From Vitis vinifera (taxonomy: Eukaryota > Streptophyta > Magnoliopsida > Vitales > Vitaceae): a DNA stretch of 64,000 nucleotides. Positions 47,115 to 58,715 of the stretch are shown piece after piece. Numbering within the stretch: the first letter of the stretch is position 1; every line of letters begins with the position of its first letter. The stretch is taken from assembly GCF_030704535.1 (NCBI RefSeq), contig NC_081820.1, forward strand, positions 21,145,001 to 21,209,000, read 5' to 3'. Below the pieces are notes generated by a model. That model was not told the DNA's origin. It searched no databases and worked only from the letters and a program-made list of their open reading frames with translations. A program made the position numbers and the translations under genes.

Positions 47115-48265
47115 CAAAATTGAGATAGAACCTAGGATGGCATTGTAATGATGGGAGTCCAAAAGAATTAAAGGTAAATTGAGTAAAACCTAGCATGGTG
47201 TCACAATGACAAGCGTCCAAAGAAACTAAGGATAAACTAAGATAAAAACTAGGATGATGTCAAAATGATAAGAGTCCAAAGTAGCTAAGAATAAGCTCAT
47301 ATAGAACTTTGGATGACGTTGTAATGATGAGAATTCAAATGAACTAAGGATAAACTGAGATAAAATCGAGGATCACATCGTAATCATGAGAGACCAAAGG
47401 AGCTAAGCATACACTTAGATAGAACCTAGGATGGCATCACAATGATAGGAGTTCAAAGGAACTATGGATAAACGGAGCTAGAACCTATGATGATCTTGCA
47501 ATGATGAGAATCTAAGGGAACCAAGGAAAAACTGAGATAGAACCTAGGATGATGTCACAATGGTAGGAGTCCAAATGAACTAAGGGAAAATTGAGATAGA
47601 GTCTAGGATGACGTGGAAATGATGGGAGTCCAAAGGAGCTAAGAATAAACTTAGATACAACTAGGATGGAGTCATAATGATGGGCATCCAAAGGAACTAA
47701 GCATAAATTGAGATAAAGCCTAGGATGGCATCACAAATAGAACGTAAGATGGTGTCACAATGATAGGGATACAAAGGAAATAAGGATGAATTGAGATAAA
47801 ACCTAAGATAACATCATAATAATTAGAGTCTAAAGGAACTAAGCATAAATAAAGATAGAACCTAGGATGGTGTCACAATGATGGGAATCCAAAGGAGCTA
47901 AGTATAAACTTAGATAGAACCTAGGACAATGTTGCAATGACAAGAATCAAAAGGAACTAAGGATAAACTAAGAAAGAACCTAGGATTGCGTCACAATGAC
48001 AAGAGTCCAAAGGAGTTAAGAATAAACTTAGGTAGAACCTAGGATGATGTTGTAATGACGAGAGTGAAAAGGAATTAAGGATAAACTAATATAGAACCTA
48101 GGATGGTGCAGCAATGATAGGAATCCAAGGGAACCAAGGATAAATTGAGATAGAATCTAGAATGACATTGTAATGAAGAAGGCCAAAGGAACTGAGGAGA
48201 AATTGAGATAGAACTTAGAATGACATCACAATGATCGGAATCTAAGGAAACTAAAGATAAATAGG
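47115..48265 (+). repeat. 59-bp minisatellite, copy 2, about 20 units
   Basis: Unit order and individual unit variants, including the shortened unit near 47,730, match copy 1 one for one, so the array has changed by point substitution rather than by unit gain or loss since duplication. Confidence 0.9.
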
Positions 48266-49762
48266 GATTGAATATATTTTAACATTGTTAAAGCATTCTA
48301 CTATAATTTTTTAAATATAATTATGAAAAAAAAAACTTCATTAAAAAAAGTTTATTAAAAGAAAAATGTTAATTTCACTGACATTTATCTAATTATTGAA
48401 TGTCAAAAACCATATGAAAATATGAGAAAAATGAAAAAAAAATAATAAATGTAATTACCGTTATTACTCAAATTTATGATTAAAAGTGTTGCGGATTATA
48501 AAATTTTTACAACTTTTTTAAAACATTTATTTAGTAAGTCTAATAGTAAATTTATTGGAAGCTCTAAAATTCAATTCACTATTTTTGTCAAAAACCTAGA
48601 TCTAATTTACAGTCACAAAATTATCCTAAAGTCTCACCTGCAGCCATAGCCCTAGCACAGGAAACCTTTTATTTTATTTTATTTTATTTTAAATATATAT
48701 ATATTAAAATAAACTCCTCATTCCAAATAAAATAAATCTTTAGAAATATTCACAGGCCCCTCAAGGGCACAGCAGGAGGCCAGCGGCATGAACCAGATTC
48801 CACGTCCACCATATTCTTCTAATCCAAGCCAACCAATCAAGTCCAGCCATGTTATCCACCCACCAACCTTCGCACTTGGCAACTGTTGCCAAGTTATCCA
48901 CTGCTCTTACATGGGCCCACCTCTCAAGCGTGTCTATCATCTGTACCTTACACGTTATCTTTGCTGAGATGGCAGAGGACGTGATCTTCGCATATTATAA
49001 TAATGGCAGATTGTGGATGGCGGCGGAGACTTGTTCAATGATCTCATGCTGATTTTGAATGCTCTTTTTGGTGGAGGGTGAAAGTAACAAATTCAGCACC
49101 AGCCGCCAGCTGCAAGCCCGATCGTCCATTTCGTCTTTTAAGGAAATTAATTCATCAACTTTAAGAAATTTTGTGTAGATTTTAAACTCATGAGAAGGAC
49201 ACATTTCTGTAATTACAGCAATGTCTTTAGCGGAAGTTTAGATAAAATTATGTTTTTAGTCTTAATTATAAAGCAAAATTTGATTTTTTTTTTTTAATCA
49301 AGAAGTTGTCGGATTTTTGTATTCTGAAATTTGTTTGTTTATTTGTTTTATTTAAAAAAAAAATTGTCGGATTTTCGTATAATGAATATAGAATTAGTCT
49401 TGCATATGCCTCAGTCTAATAGGACTTATGAAAGGTAATATTTTTCTTACAGCATTTTCAGGTAAGGGTCATAGTGCAGCTTATTTAACTTATATGAACT
49501 GTAGAGTACCCCACCTGAATTCCACTCATTTTACATATTTTTCAAATTAGCACCATATGTTGAAAATTTTCTTGTATGCTTAACAAAAACTCGGATATAT
49601 TCTTCCTTCATTTTGATAACATACACAAGAATAAACAATGACTTTAACTTGAGGTCTTTGAAGAGGTCCTCCAACAATCGTAAAATAACAATTCAATATC
49701 TTTACTACCTTTTATTTGATTAATAAAACATGACTCATGAATAACTTTTCCCATCATTTCAC
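48266..49762 (-). other. AT-rich spacer and STS6 3' flank
   Basis: 48,266-48,720 parallels 5,691-6,180 with a much shorter (AT)n. 48,740-49,762 is the STS 3' flank. It keeps 48,940-49,470, missing from copy 1, which includes the GGCGGAGACTTGTTCAA segment shared with STS4, STS5 and STS2 flanks. The 19-base palindrome is at 48,875-48,893 and minus-strand AATAAA at 49,711-49,716. Confidence 0.6.
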
Positions 49763-51266
49763 TTAGTTGGAATCTGTACCAACGCTATGGAGCACAACGG
49801 TCTCAATGGTTAGGCCTGGCCCAAAGCCAAACAAGACACCCCAATCCAATCCTTCACCTGTCGTCGTTTTGCCTTCCTTGAGTGATTTCTTTCTCATCTC
49901 GTCCAAAATAAATAAGACACATGCACTTGACATGTTCCCATATTCACTTAGAATATGCCTTGTTGCTTTGAGTTTCTGTTTATCTAAACCGACTTTTGCT
50001 TCAACTGCGTCGAGAATAGCTGGGCCACTTGGATGAGCAATCCAGAATAAGGAATTCCATTCACTAATACCAATTGGGTCAAAAGCCTTAGTCAAACAAT
50101 TCTCTATGTTTTCAGAGATCAAGGTAGGCACATTAGGCCACAAATGAAAGGTGAGACCCACTTCACGTAAGTTGCCTGCAATAGCACCTGCTGAATTAGG
50201 AATAAATGTTTGGGCTGCTGAAACAAGTTGAAAGAGTGGTTGTTCAATCGAGATATCTGGATCAGATCCAATGATTACTGCTGCAGACCCATCACCAAAA
50301 AGGGCTTGGCCAACTAAAGAGTCCAAAGCATCTTCGGAAGGACCACGAAATGTAACAACAGTGATCTCAGAGCACACCACAAGAACTCGTGCTCCTGCAT
50401 TATTCTCTGCAAGATCCTTAGCGGTTCGAAGGACAGTTCCACCCGCATAGCACCCTTGATGGTACAACATCACTCTTCTAACAGATGGTTCGAGGCCTAA
50501 AAGATTAGCGAGTTTATAATCTGCACCAGGCATTTCTACACCTGAGGTGGTACAAAATACAAGGTGGGTGATCTTCGATTTAGGCTGACCCCACTCTTTA
50601 AGAGCCTTCAATGCTGCTTCCTTACCAAGCTTGGGTACCTCAGCAGTGATAATCTCTTGGCGTATGTTAAGAGATGGAGCCATATAAGCACCAATGTTTG
50701 GGTGCTCCTCAAGCATTTCTTCGGTCAAATGAATGTAACGCTTCTTGATCATGGATTTGTCACCTGTATATAAATTAAATAACAGTAATATGTAAGCTCA
50801 AGGCACACTAGTGAAACAAAATCAATTCAATGGGTAGTTGATTGTTCAAGATGATCAAACATTGTTCAAGTGAGTGTAAAAAGATTCATCTTAATACAAT
50901 ATAAAAGCTTATTTTTTATTACATCAATTAATAAAGTGATCCCATGTGATTCAAAGAGCAGCTGCTCATACCATCACTCACAGATGCATTGTATTAATTT
51001 AAAATGAGTACACAGAAAGCTTGAAAAAGATGTTTCAGTGGTCGTAGGTGAATCATATGTATAAGAAGGATGTTAAAATTATACTTACAAATGCGGTTGA
51101 ACTTCTTCTTGAGCTCGGTCATGTGCTCGCTTTTAGTGACCCGAAAATAGTAATCAGCGAAATCAGACTGGTACAGACAGTTGTCCGGGGTAGCTGTGCC
51201 AATGGCTAGAACGGTGGCCGGACCCTTGGCACGCTGAGCATTTCTAATTTCCTCCACAGACGCCAT
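49763..51266 (-). CDS. STS: Stilbene synthase, STS6 (Gly305Ser)
   Basis: Exon 1 is 51,089-51,266, the intron 50,764-51,088 (325 bp) and exon 2 49,763-50,763; 392 residues. Exon 1 protein is identical to STS1. The pair differ at five residues, given STS1 to STS6: Ile185Val, Ile222Val, Arg234Gln, Asp294Glu and Gly305Ser. The last converts AHPGGP to AHPSGP, two residues from catalytic His303, at a position glycine in the other five genes and in chalcone synthases as I know the family. Cys164, His303 and Asn336 remain. The frame is fully open, so the gene is probably expressed, but activity should not be assumed. Confidence 0.94.
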
Positions 51267-51370
51267 TGATAGTGTGTGATGACTACTGAAATGGAAGCTT
51301 CAAAGAGAAATGAAATTTTAGGAGCACAAGTGCTTGGAGCTGTCTGGCCAAAGTTGTGTGTTGAGGTTGG

Positions 51371-51412
51371 TATTTATAATCACCACAAATGCTGTCTCAC
51401 CAACTCTCATCC
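51371..51412 (-). promoter_or_regulatory. STS6 core promoter: TATA box and conserved element
   Basis: Minus-strand TTATAAATA at 51,371-51,379; 16-base element at 51,397-51,412, spacing 17 bases as at STS1. Confidence 0.7.
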
Positions 51413-52904
51413 ACTTCCATGTAGGTAGGCTTGCATTTGAATAATCCGGTGCCATGGGGTTTGATTTCCATCTTGGTAGGCTTCGGTTTTCATTCTTTAT
51501 TTTATTTTTCTGTCTTTCTTCTTCCTCTAAAGCTCTTTTGGTCTTCTAAACCCACGTAAGGCGGTTGGAAGCTTACCCTTTTTGACTCCAAGTTGGTAGC
51601 ATCACTTTCATATCCCCCGAGTACTATTTGACAAAAGACCCAAAATTTTCACGTGCTGGGCCAGCTGCTGCCGGCTGGACCAAGCCGATGATCAATATTA
51701 ATGCAGAACGTTAGGAAACCTGTAATATTTCAAGTCATAAATATAGATGTTGAATAAATAAATTTATTGTTTAACAACAATGAAGGCAAAAATTAGTTAC
51801 TATTAACGAACATAAATATTCGTTAATTATTTTTAAAAGTTTTTATATTTGATATTATTTAGTTTGTTTTTTTAAAAAAAAATTCCTTAATTTTTGAAGG
51901 CAGAAGCTCACCCATTTTGACTCCAAGCTGGTAGGGTCATTTTCATATTCCCAAGTACAATAATATTTGACCATTGAGGTGGAATTCTTGACTTGATCTT
52001 CCACATCATGTTGGGCCAAGCTAATTAGGAAATCTGTAATGTGGCAGATTATATATTCAAGTCATAAATTAATATATACCTTTTTGTCAAAGTTATTTAC
52101 ATCGGAACTTCTTTGAACAAAGTTGATATCGAATATCACTTGAGAGAAAAATATGATTGATAAAAAATAACACTTTCTAACTAACCTTCTAAATTTTGAA
52201 TGAAAGTTGTTTTAGTGTATTGGAATTTGTTTAAAAAAATTATTATTGAATATATATATATATATTAAATAAATATAATCAATGAACTCAATAAACTTTT
52301 TGGTTTGACCTTCCAATTTTTTCAACAAAATGACATATTTTTTCAACAAAACGACAAATATAAGAAAATCAAGAATAAAAACGCAAGCAAGGAGGAATAA
52401 TTTGCAAAGTATCTAAAATTCAATCCTCTATCTATTATAGAGAAAACAAAGAGTGGAAAAGTAATCCAAAATGTATCAAAGGTACTCCCTGTTTCAACCT
52501 AATACATCAAAAACCAACCATGCATAAAGGTCGAAATCTTATTGATCCAACTTCTTATATTAAATTTCTTTAGTGATAAAGGAAGTTCAAATCAAACCTA
52601 AAATTCTCTATGGTCAAAAGGAGGTTCAAAGCATCCCAAAACCTAAAATTATTTAGGGTCACAAGGAGTTTTAAATAATTCTCTAAATTCTCTAAAATTT
52701 AAGATTGGACACTTTTGACAATTTTTTGATCGAATACCTACAAACTCTTATAATTACAATTTTTAGAAAATTAAGTAATCTAGATATAATAGAGTATGAA
52801 AAACTAATTTATAGGATACAAAGAAAAAAATTAATTTTTAGAATTCAAATGAAGTTCAAAATTAAAAAGAATAAAACATAACTAAATAAAATAAGATTTC
52901 AATG
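51413..52904 (-). promoter_or_regulatory. STS6 upstream block and AT-rich spacer
   Basis: 51,413-52,016 parallels the STS1 upstream block, with W-box core TTGACC at 51,967-51,972. 52,017-52,240 matches the STS5 upstream region (34,760-34,990) and is missing at STS1. 52,240-52,904 is AT-rich with an (AT)n near 52,251-52,265 and shows nothing else. Confidence 0.5.
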
Positions 52905-55234
52905 GAACATTGGAGAAGCTAGAAAACATTTATATGTAAAAATTGCTACTTGAAGAAACAACTATTTGAATTGAAGATGGATGAAGAATAGACGGTAGGG
53001 ATTATATAAATAAATTTAATAAGCGCATCGTCCGATTATTAAGTATAGCGGTTACGATTGATGAGGAAGATTAACATATTTTTTTTATCGGCATCCCTAC
53101 CAAAATAATATGAGCCAGTGGTAACTGTGCTCTTAGTTGAAAAGATGATGTTAATAGTGGATAAGCCATCAATTGCTCTTTTAGAGACAAAAAATTAAGT
53201 AGCCAAGTAGTTCATCTCATACAAAACATGCTCTTGTGATGAATTATAAATCACATCGTGGTAACAGCAAGTCATGATAGAGATATTATGATAGGAGAAA
53301 TTATCATTCTTAAATCACACTTTTGAACTGATATGGAAATTTATTACTACCCAAGAAAAGGACATATTAAAAGGCACTATGAAGAATTGACAAAGCATGT
53401 AGAAACAAGGAAAAATCTTGAATCCCATGAGGCTCTACTAATATTCTTGATGAAATTTTTGTTGGCTCTTGGATTTTTGGTTTTGGTGTTCTTTTCATAT
53501 GTGCCCAAATAAGGAGAGGTTTGATATCTATAATGAATGTGATGCTAGTACTATATGAATGGATAATGAATCAAGCTCTAAATTGATCAGGATTGACACC
53601 ATGATAGTGAAGATGTTTGATTGTGTTGTGAGGATATTGTGTAATGTTAAGCATGCATGTTCCTAATTTAAGGAGTATAATTTTTTGGGGGGCTTGGGGC
53701 TCTTTGGGTTATGATTTTTCAGCAAATAACTATGTAATAAAAATTAATCAAGGTACTTTGATAGCTATGAAAGAGAAAAAGTTCAAATATTTATACACCT
53801 TGATTGAGAAGATAATTTTAGGTGAAGCCACACCATGAAGAGTATTTTGCTAGTGATAAAGAAGTTATCAAAGTAAAAGAGTGCAACAAGACGATTAAGA
53901 CTCCATTTTCAACTAAGGGTACTCAATGGCATAAGGATGATACTAATTGCAAAAGGAATGAAGTTATATATATATAATTTTGTTGAGTCTAGTTGTATGA
54001 GAATTTGAACTTGATACATGTTTATTATCATTAATTATGCAAGATTGAGAGAATTTGAGTCAAGGTGAAGGTTTATGGAAGTTGGTTCAAATAATTTGTT
54101 CTTTATTTTTAGGATAGTCAAATATTTATAGAGTTTGTATTTTAGTAAATTACCATTTTAAGTTTGACTAGGATTAGGAAACTATTAATTTAGATTTAAA
54201 CCATAGGGCTTTGTAAATATGTTGTTTTATATATAATTTCAAGAGAGAGTGAAAAGGTTAACAAAGAGCTATGAGAATTAGGCAAAGAGTGTCTTAGATT
54301 TTGGGCAGATAGAGGTTGACGGTGTTTGAGTTTGTATTTATGAAGTTTATTAATAAATTTAATCTCCTTGTGTAGTGGAAGTAGGCAATTAGGCCAAACT
54401 ATGTAAATCTTTTCCCTTCTCTAATTTAATTTATTTTACCAACTTCATTTGGGTCAAACAAAAGGAATACAACAAGGAAGCCCATTTCCTTGGTTTTTAT
54501 GAATATATTTTTACACTAATTCAATATCAAAATGGTTGCCTTTCAAATGTTGCTTAAATCCATCCTTTTATGTAGGAATCACAAAGCTTAGGATGTAACC
54601 CCATTAATGAAATTCAAGAAGGAATAGCACAATTGGTTTTAGGTTATGATGAAGCCCTCAGGCCTAATGGATTTGAAACTTGCAAAAATCATACAATGAG
54701 ATAGTGGATGAACTGGCAATAGGTACATCTCAAACTAATGGTTCTACTTATAAGGGGTGTAAAGGCGGATATCAAAGAAAGATAACCTTACATGTGGATT
54801 GCGGTAACTTGAGTCAAGGTGATATTGTTGGAAATTTTGACTCAAATGATTTATTTTTTAATTTGAGGAAAGTCAATATTTGTATAGTTTATGTTTAAGT
54901 AAAATAACTTTTTAAGTTTGGCAAGGATTCAAGAGCTTATCATTTAGGTTAGCCTTTGGGACTTCATAAATATGTGGTTTTTTTCATAGGATTTCAAGAG
55001 AGAGTTAGAAAAGTGAATGGAAAGTGAAGAGAGATAGGGAAAGTTTTGGGAAAATCACAATACCCAAATACAATAGGAAAAACAAAATAAATTAGAAAAG
55101 ATAAGCGATTTACATGGTTCGACCTAATCATCTAGGTCTACTATAAAGGGAAATCAAATATATAATAAAATTCAAAATGGCAAAATCACAAAACCTAAAT
55201 ACACACAGGAAAAAGTAAAATAAATTAGAGAAAA
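52905..55234 (+). pseudogene. Copia family A remnant, copy 2
   Basis: Parallel to 9,125-11,492. The longest intact frame (53,644-53,838) is a protease/pre-integrase piece (LRSIIFWGAWGSLGYDFSAN). LTR at about 54,085-54,440; next LTR start at 54,827 (TGTTGGAAATTTTGAC). Broken throughout. Confidence 0.75.
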
Positions 55235-56180
55235 GAAAAAATTTACTTCGTTCAACTTAATCGCCTAAGTCTATTATAGAGGGAGATCGAATTTATTAAT
55301 AAAATTTAGAAATACAAAATCAAACTTTGTCAAGCTCTCTTTACCCAAAACCCAATGCTTAGAGTTTTCAAAGAAATCAGAATCCTTCTCAACTTTAGAA
55401 CTTGCTTAAGATTAGTCAGTGTCTTGACAACATAAAAAATCTTCACATTCGCAATACCAATCCAAAAGGTTTTAGTGCTTGAACCATTTATCATTAAAAC
55501 TATATTAGCATTGCATGCCTTATAGATATCAGACCACTCCTTATATGGAGGTCCATATGAAATAAACATCAAAGAGTCATAAAAATTTTCATCAACTATA
55601 GTAGAAAAAACATTACCTTATCAAAATCTTCATCAACAACATCAATTAATAGATTTTGAAGTTTCTTAAGATTCAAGAATTTTCTTTTCTTCCAGGTGTT
55701 TTGTCATTTCTTCACGGTATCTTATGATACGTTCCTTTTGTGAAAGAGTAACACTCCACATATATCCAATAGTGTGATTGGAAATGATTAGTTCTTCTAT
55801 CTTAATATCTCCTCTATGATTTACCCCTACTAGATTATAATTTAGACTTCATCATAAGAGCTTATTGGATATGAGATGAACTATTTGGCTACTTAATAAT
55901 TTTTGTTTCCAGATCAGTAGTTGACATCTCATCCATAATAAACGTTTTCTTTCCATAAAATAGTAGTTTCAACTTCCTCATCAATGTTGACCTTTACGCT
56001 CAATATATAGGTTGTACACTTATTGAATTTATTTATATGAAGATCAATTCCTTCATTCATCTTCAAATTCATATAATTGTTCACTACAAAAAATTTGAGT
56101 TTTACCAACCCACTTAAGTTTACTTTTGTAATGGATTTAAGTTGTCGCTTACATATGTAATTTTTTGTGAACAGTAATTA
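55235..56180 (-). pseudogene. Copia family A gag-protease remnant, reversed
   Basis: An 80-codon minus-strand frame at 55,330-55,572 reads PYKEWSDIYKACNAN and VKTLTNLKQVLKLRRILISL, the protease/pre-integrase region. Gag-like sequence continues to about 56,060. It pairs, inverted, with 40,030-41,110. A partial LTR lies at 55,240-55,330. Confidence 0.7.
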
Positions 56181-57110
56181 CAAGTTCTTGAGTTTAGACT
56201 GATTATGTAAGTGTAGACCTTCCATTTTGTCCCCTTAGCACATGTGATACTAATTGTTTTCCCTAATATTTTTCTCTTGCCTTGTGATCATCCCTTGGTG
56301 ACCCATCGATACTTAAATAGCTACTTTTTTTTAGCCACCTTCAAGGATCCTTTGTTGATGGATTTATCTAGACCTGCACTATGACCTTGGTTGCCTTTCA
56401 ATCTTAGGTTAGGCTTCATTTAGTTGCGTTTCCACTTAGTTCCCCTAGACATTGTCTTAGAGACTTAGGTCACTTAGACACCGCTTTGGGATGGTTTTCA
56501 CTTAGACTCTTCACTAGGCTTAGTTCACTTAGGTTTGGTTTTTGGTTCATTTTTGAGTTTTAGGCTTGAGTGAGTTTTCTTTTACTTGATTCCATTTTCC
56601 GTTCTATTATTGCATAAAATGGCTTTCTAACATTTACTTGTGTGAGTGTGATATTTCTATCTTATTATTTATTGCTTTTAGTTTAATATCTTGATTTCTT
56701 TTTATTATATACATTCGATTTTTATATTTATATTTCCGCTCGTACTATTTATTTATTTATTTTATAGAATATTGCACAAGATTGATGTTCTTAATAGCAT
56801 AAATAGATGTCTTGATTTCTTGTGTACATATAACTGACATATTTTTTACATATTTTTTTTTTTAATGGCATGATTTCTTATCTTATTTATTTATTTATAC
56901 TTTTTCTTCAATTTTATTTTGACATGATTAGCTTTTGGAGGGACTGTCAATGACTTACCATCTACACGCAATTGGGAGGAGAATCCACACATACCATTTA
57001 AACTCCACAAGGCTGCAATCGGAAGGAAGATATGCACAGTCCACTTTCCATGAAAATCTCCACAACACGCATCAAGGATAGGGCTATAGAGTCCTATAGG
57101 GTAACACTAA
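56181..57110 (-). repeat. Dispersed repeat family C, reversed
   Basis: 56,210-56,400 is the inverted counterpart of 14,030-14,180 and 56,390-56,560 holds a short reversed CACTTAGG-type array; the AT-rich (TTTA)n tracts near 56,745-56,900 parallel 12,990-13,130. It appears inserted into the Copia A remnant. No coding frame. Confidence 0.6.
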
Positions 57111-57225
57111 ACAATAAGATTTTTTAATGCTAGCTAGTTGAACTTAAAAAAGTAATTTATCCAAATCTAAACTATATTGACTTTCCCAAAAACAAAAAGA
57201 AAAAATTGAGTTAAAATTACCAACA
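57111..57225 (-). mobile_element. Family A LTR 5' end, reversed
   Basis: On the minus strand it begins TGTTGGTAATTTTAACTC at 57,225. The flank GCCTTATG immediately before it is the same as before the LTR at 36,563, so this is the same insertion event. Confidence 0.75.
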
Positions 57226-57666
57226 CATAAGGCCTACTCTATTGATCACAAATGTTATATATTCATTGATATCAATTTCCTAATAAGGTAGTAAGCATAT
57301 TCTCAAATTCTTCTAAACGAAGTCTTTTTGTCTCCAATGAAACTTTCTTATACATTTTTCATTTTAAATTTTGAGATCGTAATCAAACAAACTAAGTTAT
57401 GGTTAAATGTATGTGAGTATTGTGCTTGGACAAGAGAGATGATCCAACTTATTTATACAAATCATCAATGAAGTATCACTCATTATAGAACTCCTAATCT
57501 AATTAAGTTAATACTCCTACACAGTCTTAATTAATCCAATCTAAATGTAAGAATTAATCTATTGTAACCATATATTAAAATATTGCGAAAATACGTCAAA
57601 AGATCAAATATTTTTTAGTGTATCGATTATGGCTAATATGATATAAGGAGTGAATAATTGGTAGAA

Positions 57667-57859
57667 TGTTATAAAATATGAGATTTTGTACCACTATGGT
57701 AACTTGTGAATGATCATCCATAAATATCTATTGTAATTCCATATAAAAGGGAGAGACCCTTAATGAAATTGAATATAGAGTTTTCCCGTGCATTCTATTC
57801 TCTTCTTACATTTTGATTTCTCTTGTTTTCTTCTCGTTTCACTTTACAATTTTATAACA
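57667..57859 (+). repeat. 5' LTR of the Copia element
   Basis: 193 bases, starts TGTTATAAAATATGAG, ends TTTTATAACA. Contains TATAAAAGGGAGAG as probable promoter. Confidence 0.93.
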
Positions 57860-58039
57860 CATTATCAGCACGACTAGTCTCTACAAAAGAAATAGAAAGA
57901 TTTTTCTCTATTCAGAAAAATGGAAAGATCTTCTCTCTTCTTTCTCACGAAAAAGTATGTGATAAACTTATATCATGAATTTCTATTTTATTACCCTTTG
58001 ATCTCTATTTTAAGTTATTTTATTTGAATACATAAATAT

Positions 58040-58715
58040 GTAGAATCCCTATAACCAGAAGTTATGAAAAATATGTGCAATTTCTATAACCAGAAGTTAT
58101 GAGGAAAAATTACAGAATTACAGATACATGATTAGAAGTTATTTATATGATCTCTAATTATTTATTTTTAATTATACGGTATAACTGGATGTTATACCAA
58201 ACAATATTAGCCAGAAGCTATAAAATAAATAAATAAATGTTCATAGCCCGAAGTCTACATAATGAAAGTTCATAGCTCGAAGCTATGCACAAATCTACCT
58301 AATGAATAGTTCATAGCCTGAATCTATATATAAATTTATATAAAAAAAAATAGTTCATAGCCTAAGTGATGTAAAAATTTAAATATTTTCTTATTCTGAC
58401 AAAATAATCATGGTCTGAAGCTATGAAATATATTAATTTTTAATTTCTTTTAATTATATTGTGTAACTAGAAGTTATACATAAATAGTTCATAGCCTGAA
58501 GCTATGTACAAATTTGAATATTTTCTTATTTTGGCAAAATAATCATAACTCAAAGTTATGAAAAATATTGGATTTAATTTTTATTTCGTACTCATTTATT
58601 TTTCACAACAGGAATTATGGAAAACAATTTTTATTAACAATTGTTTCATAGCCAGAAGTTATGCATACAATTTCTAATTCTCTTGTATAACCAGAACTTA
58701 TTCAAAACAAAAATG
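58040..58715 (+). repeat. Array of short imperfect hairpins in the Copia leader
   Basis: At least 14 copies of a 16-18-base imperfect palindrome, consensus CATAGCCNGAAGCTATG or ATAACCAGAAGTTAT, are spread at irregular spacing over 0.7 kb between primer site and gag. Stem changes are often compensated (CATAGC..GCTATG, ATAAC..GTTAT), which keeps pairing. A related CCAGAAG motif recurs near 59,868, 59,942 and 60,010 without clear stems. Confidence 0.8.

Larger units (their letters stand above)
42591..55234. repeat. Segmental duplication, copy 2 (contains STS6)
   Basis: Direct-orientation counterpart of 1-11,492, about 12.6 kb. It retains two stretches that copy 1 has lost (about 48,940-49,470 and 52,017-52,905). 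Left end corresponds to window base 1, so homology may extend further left on both copies. Confidence 0.9.

Noticed and set aside
54680-54898. 72-codon frame
   Set aside because: It runs through the Copia A internal 3' segment into the LTR start; the paralogue at 10,960-11,100 is not open.
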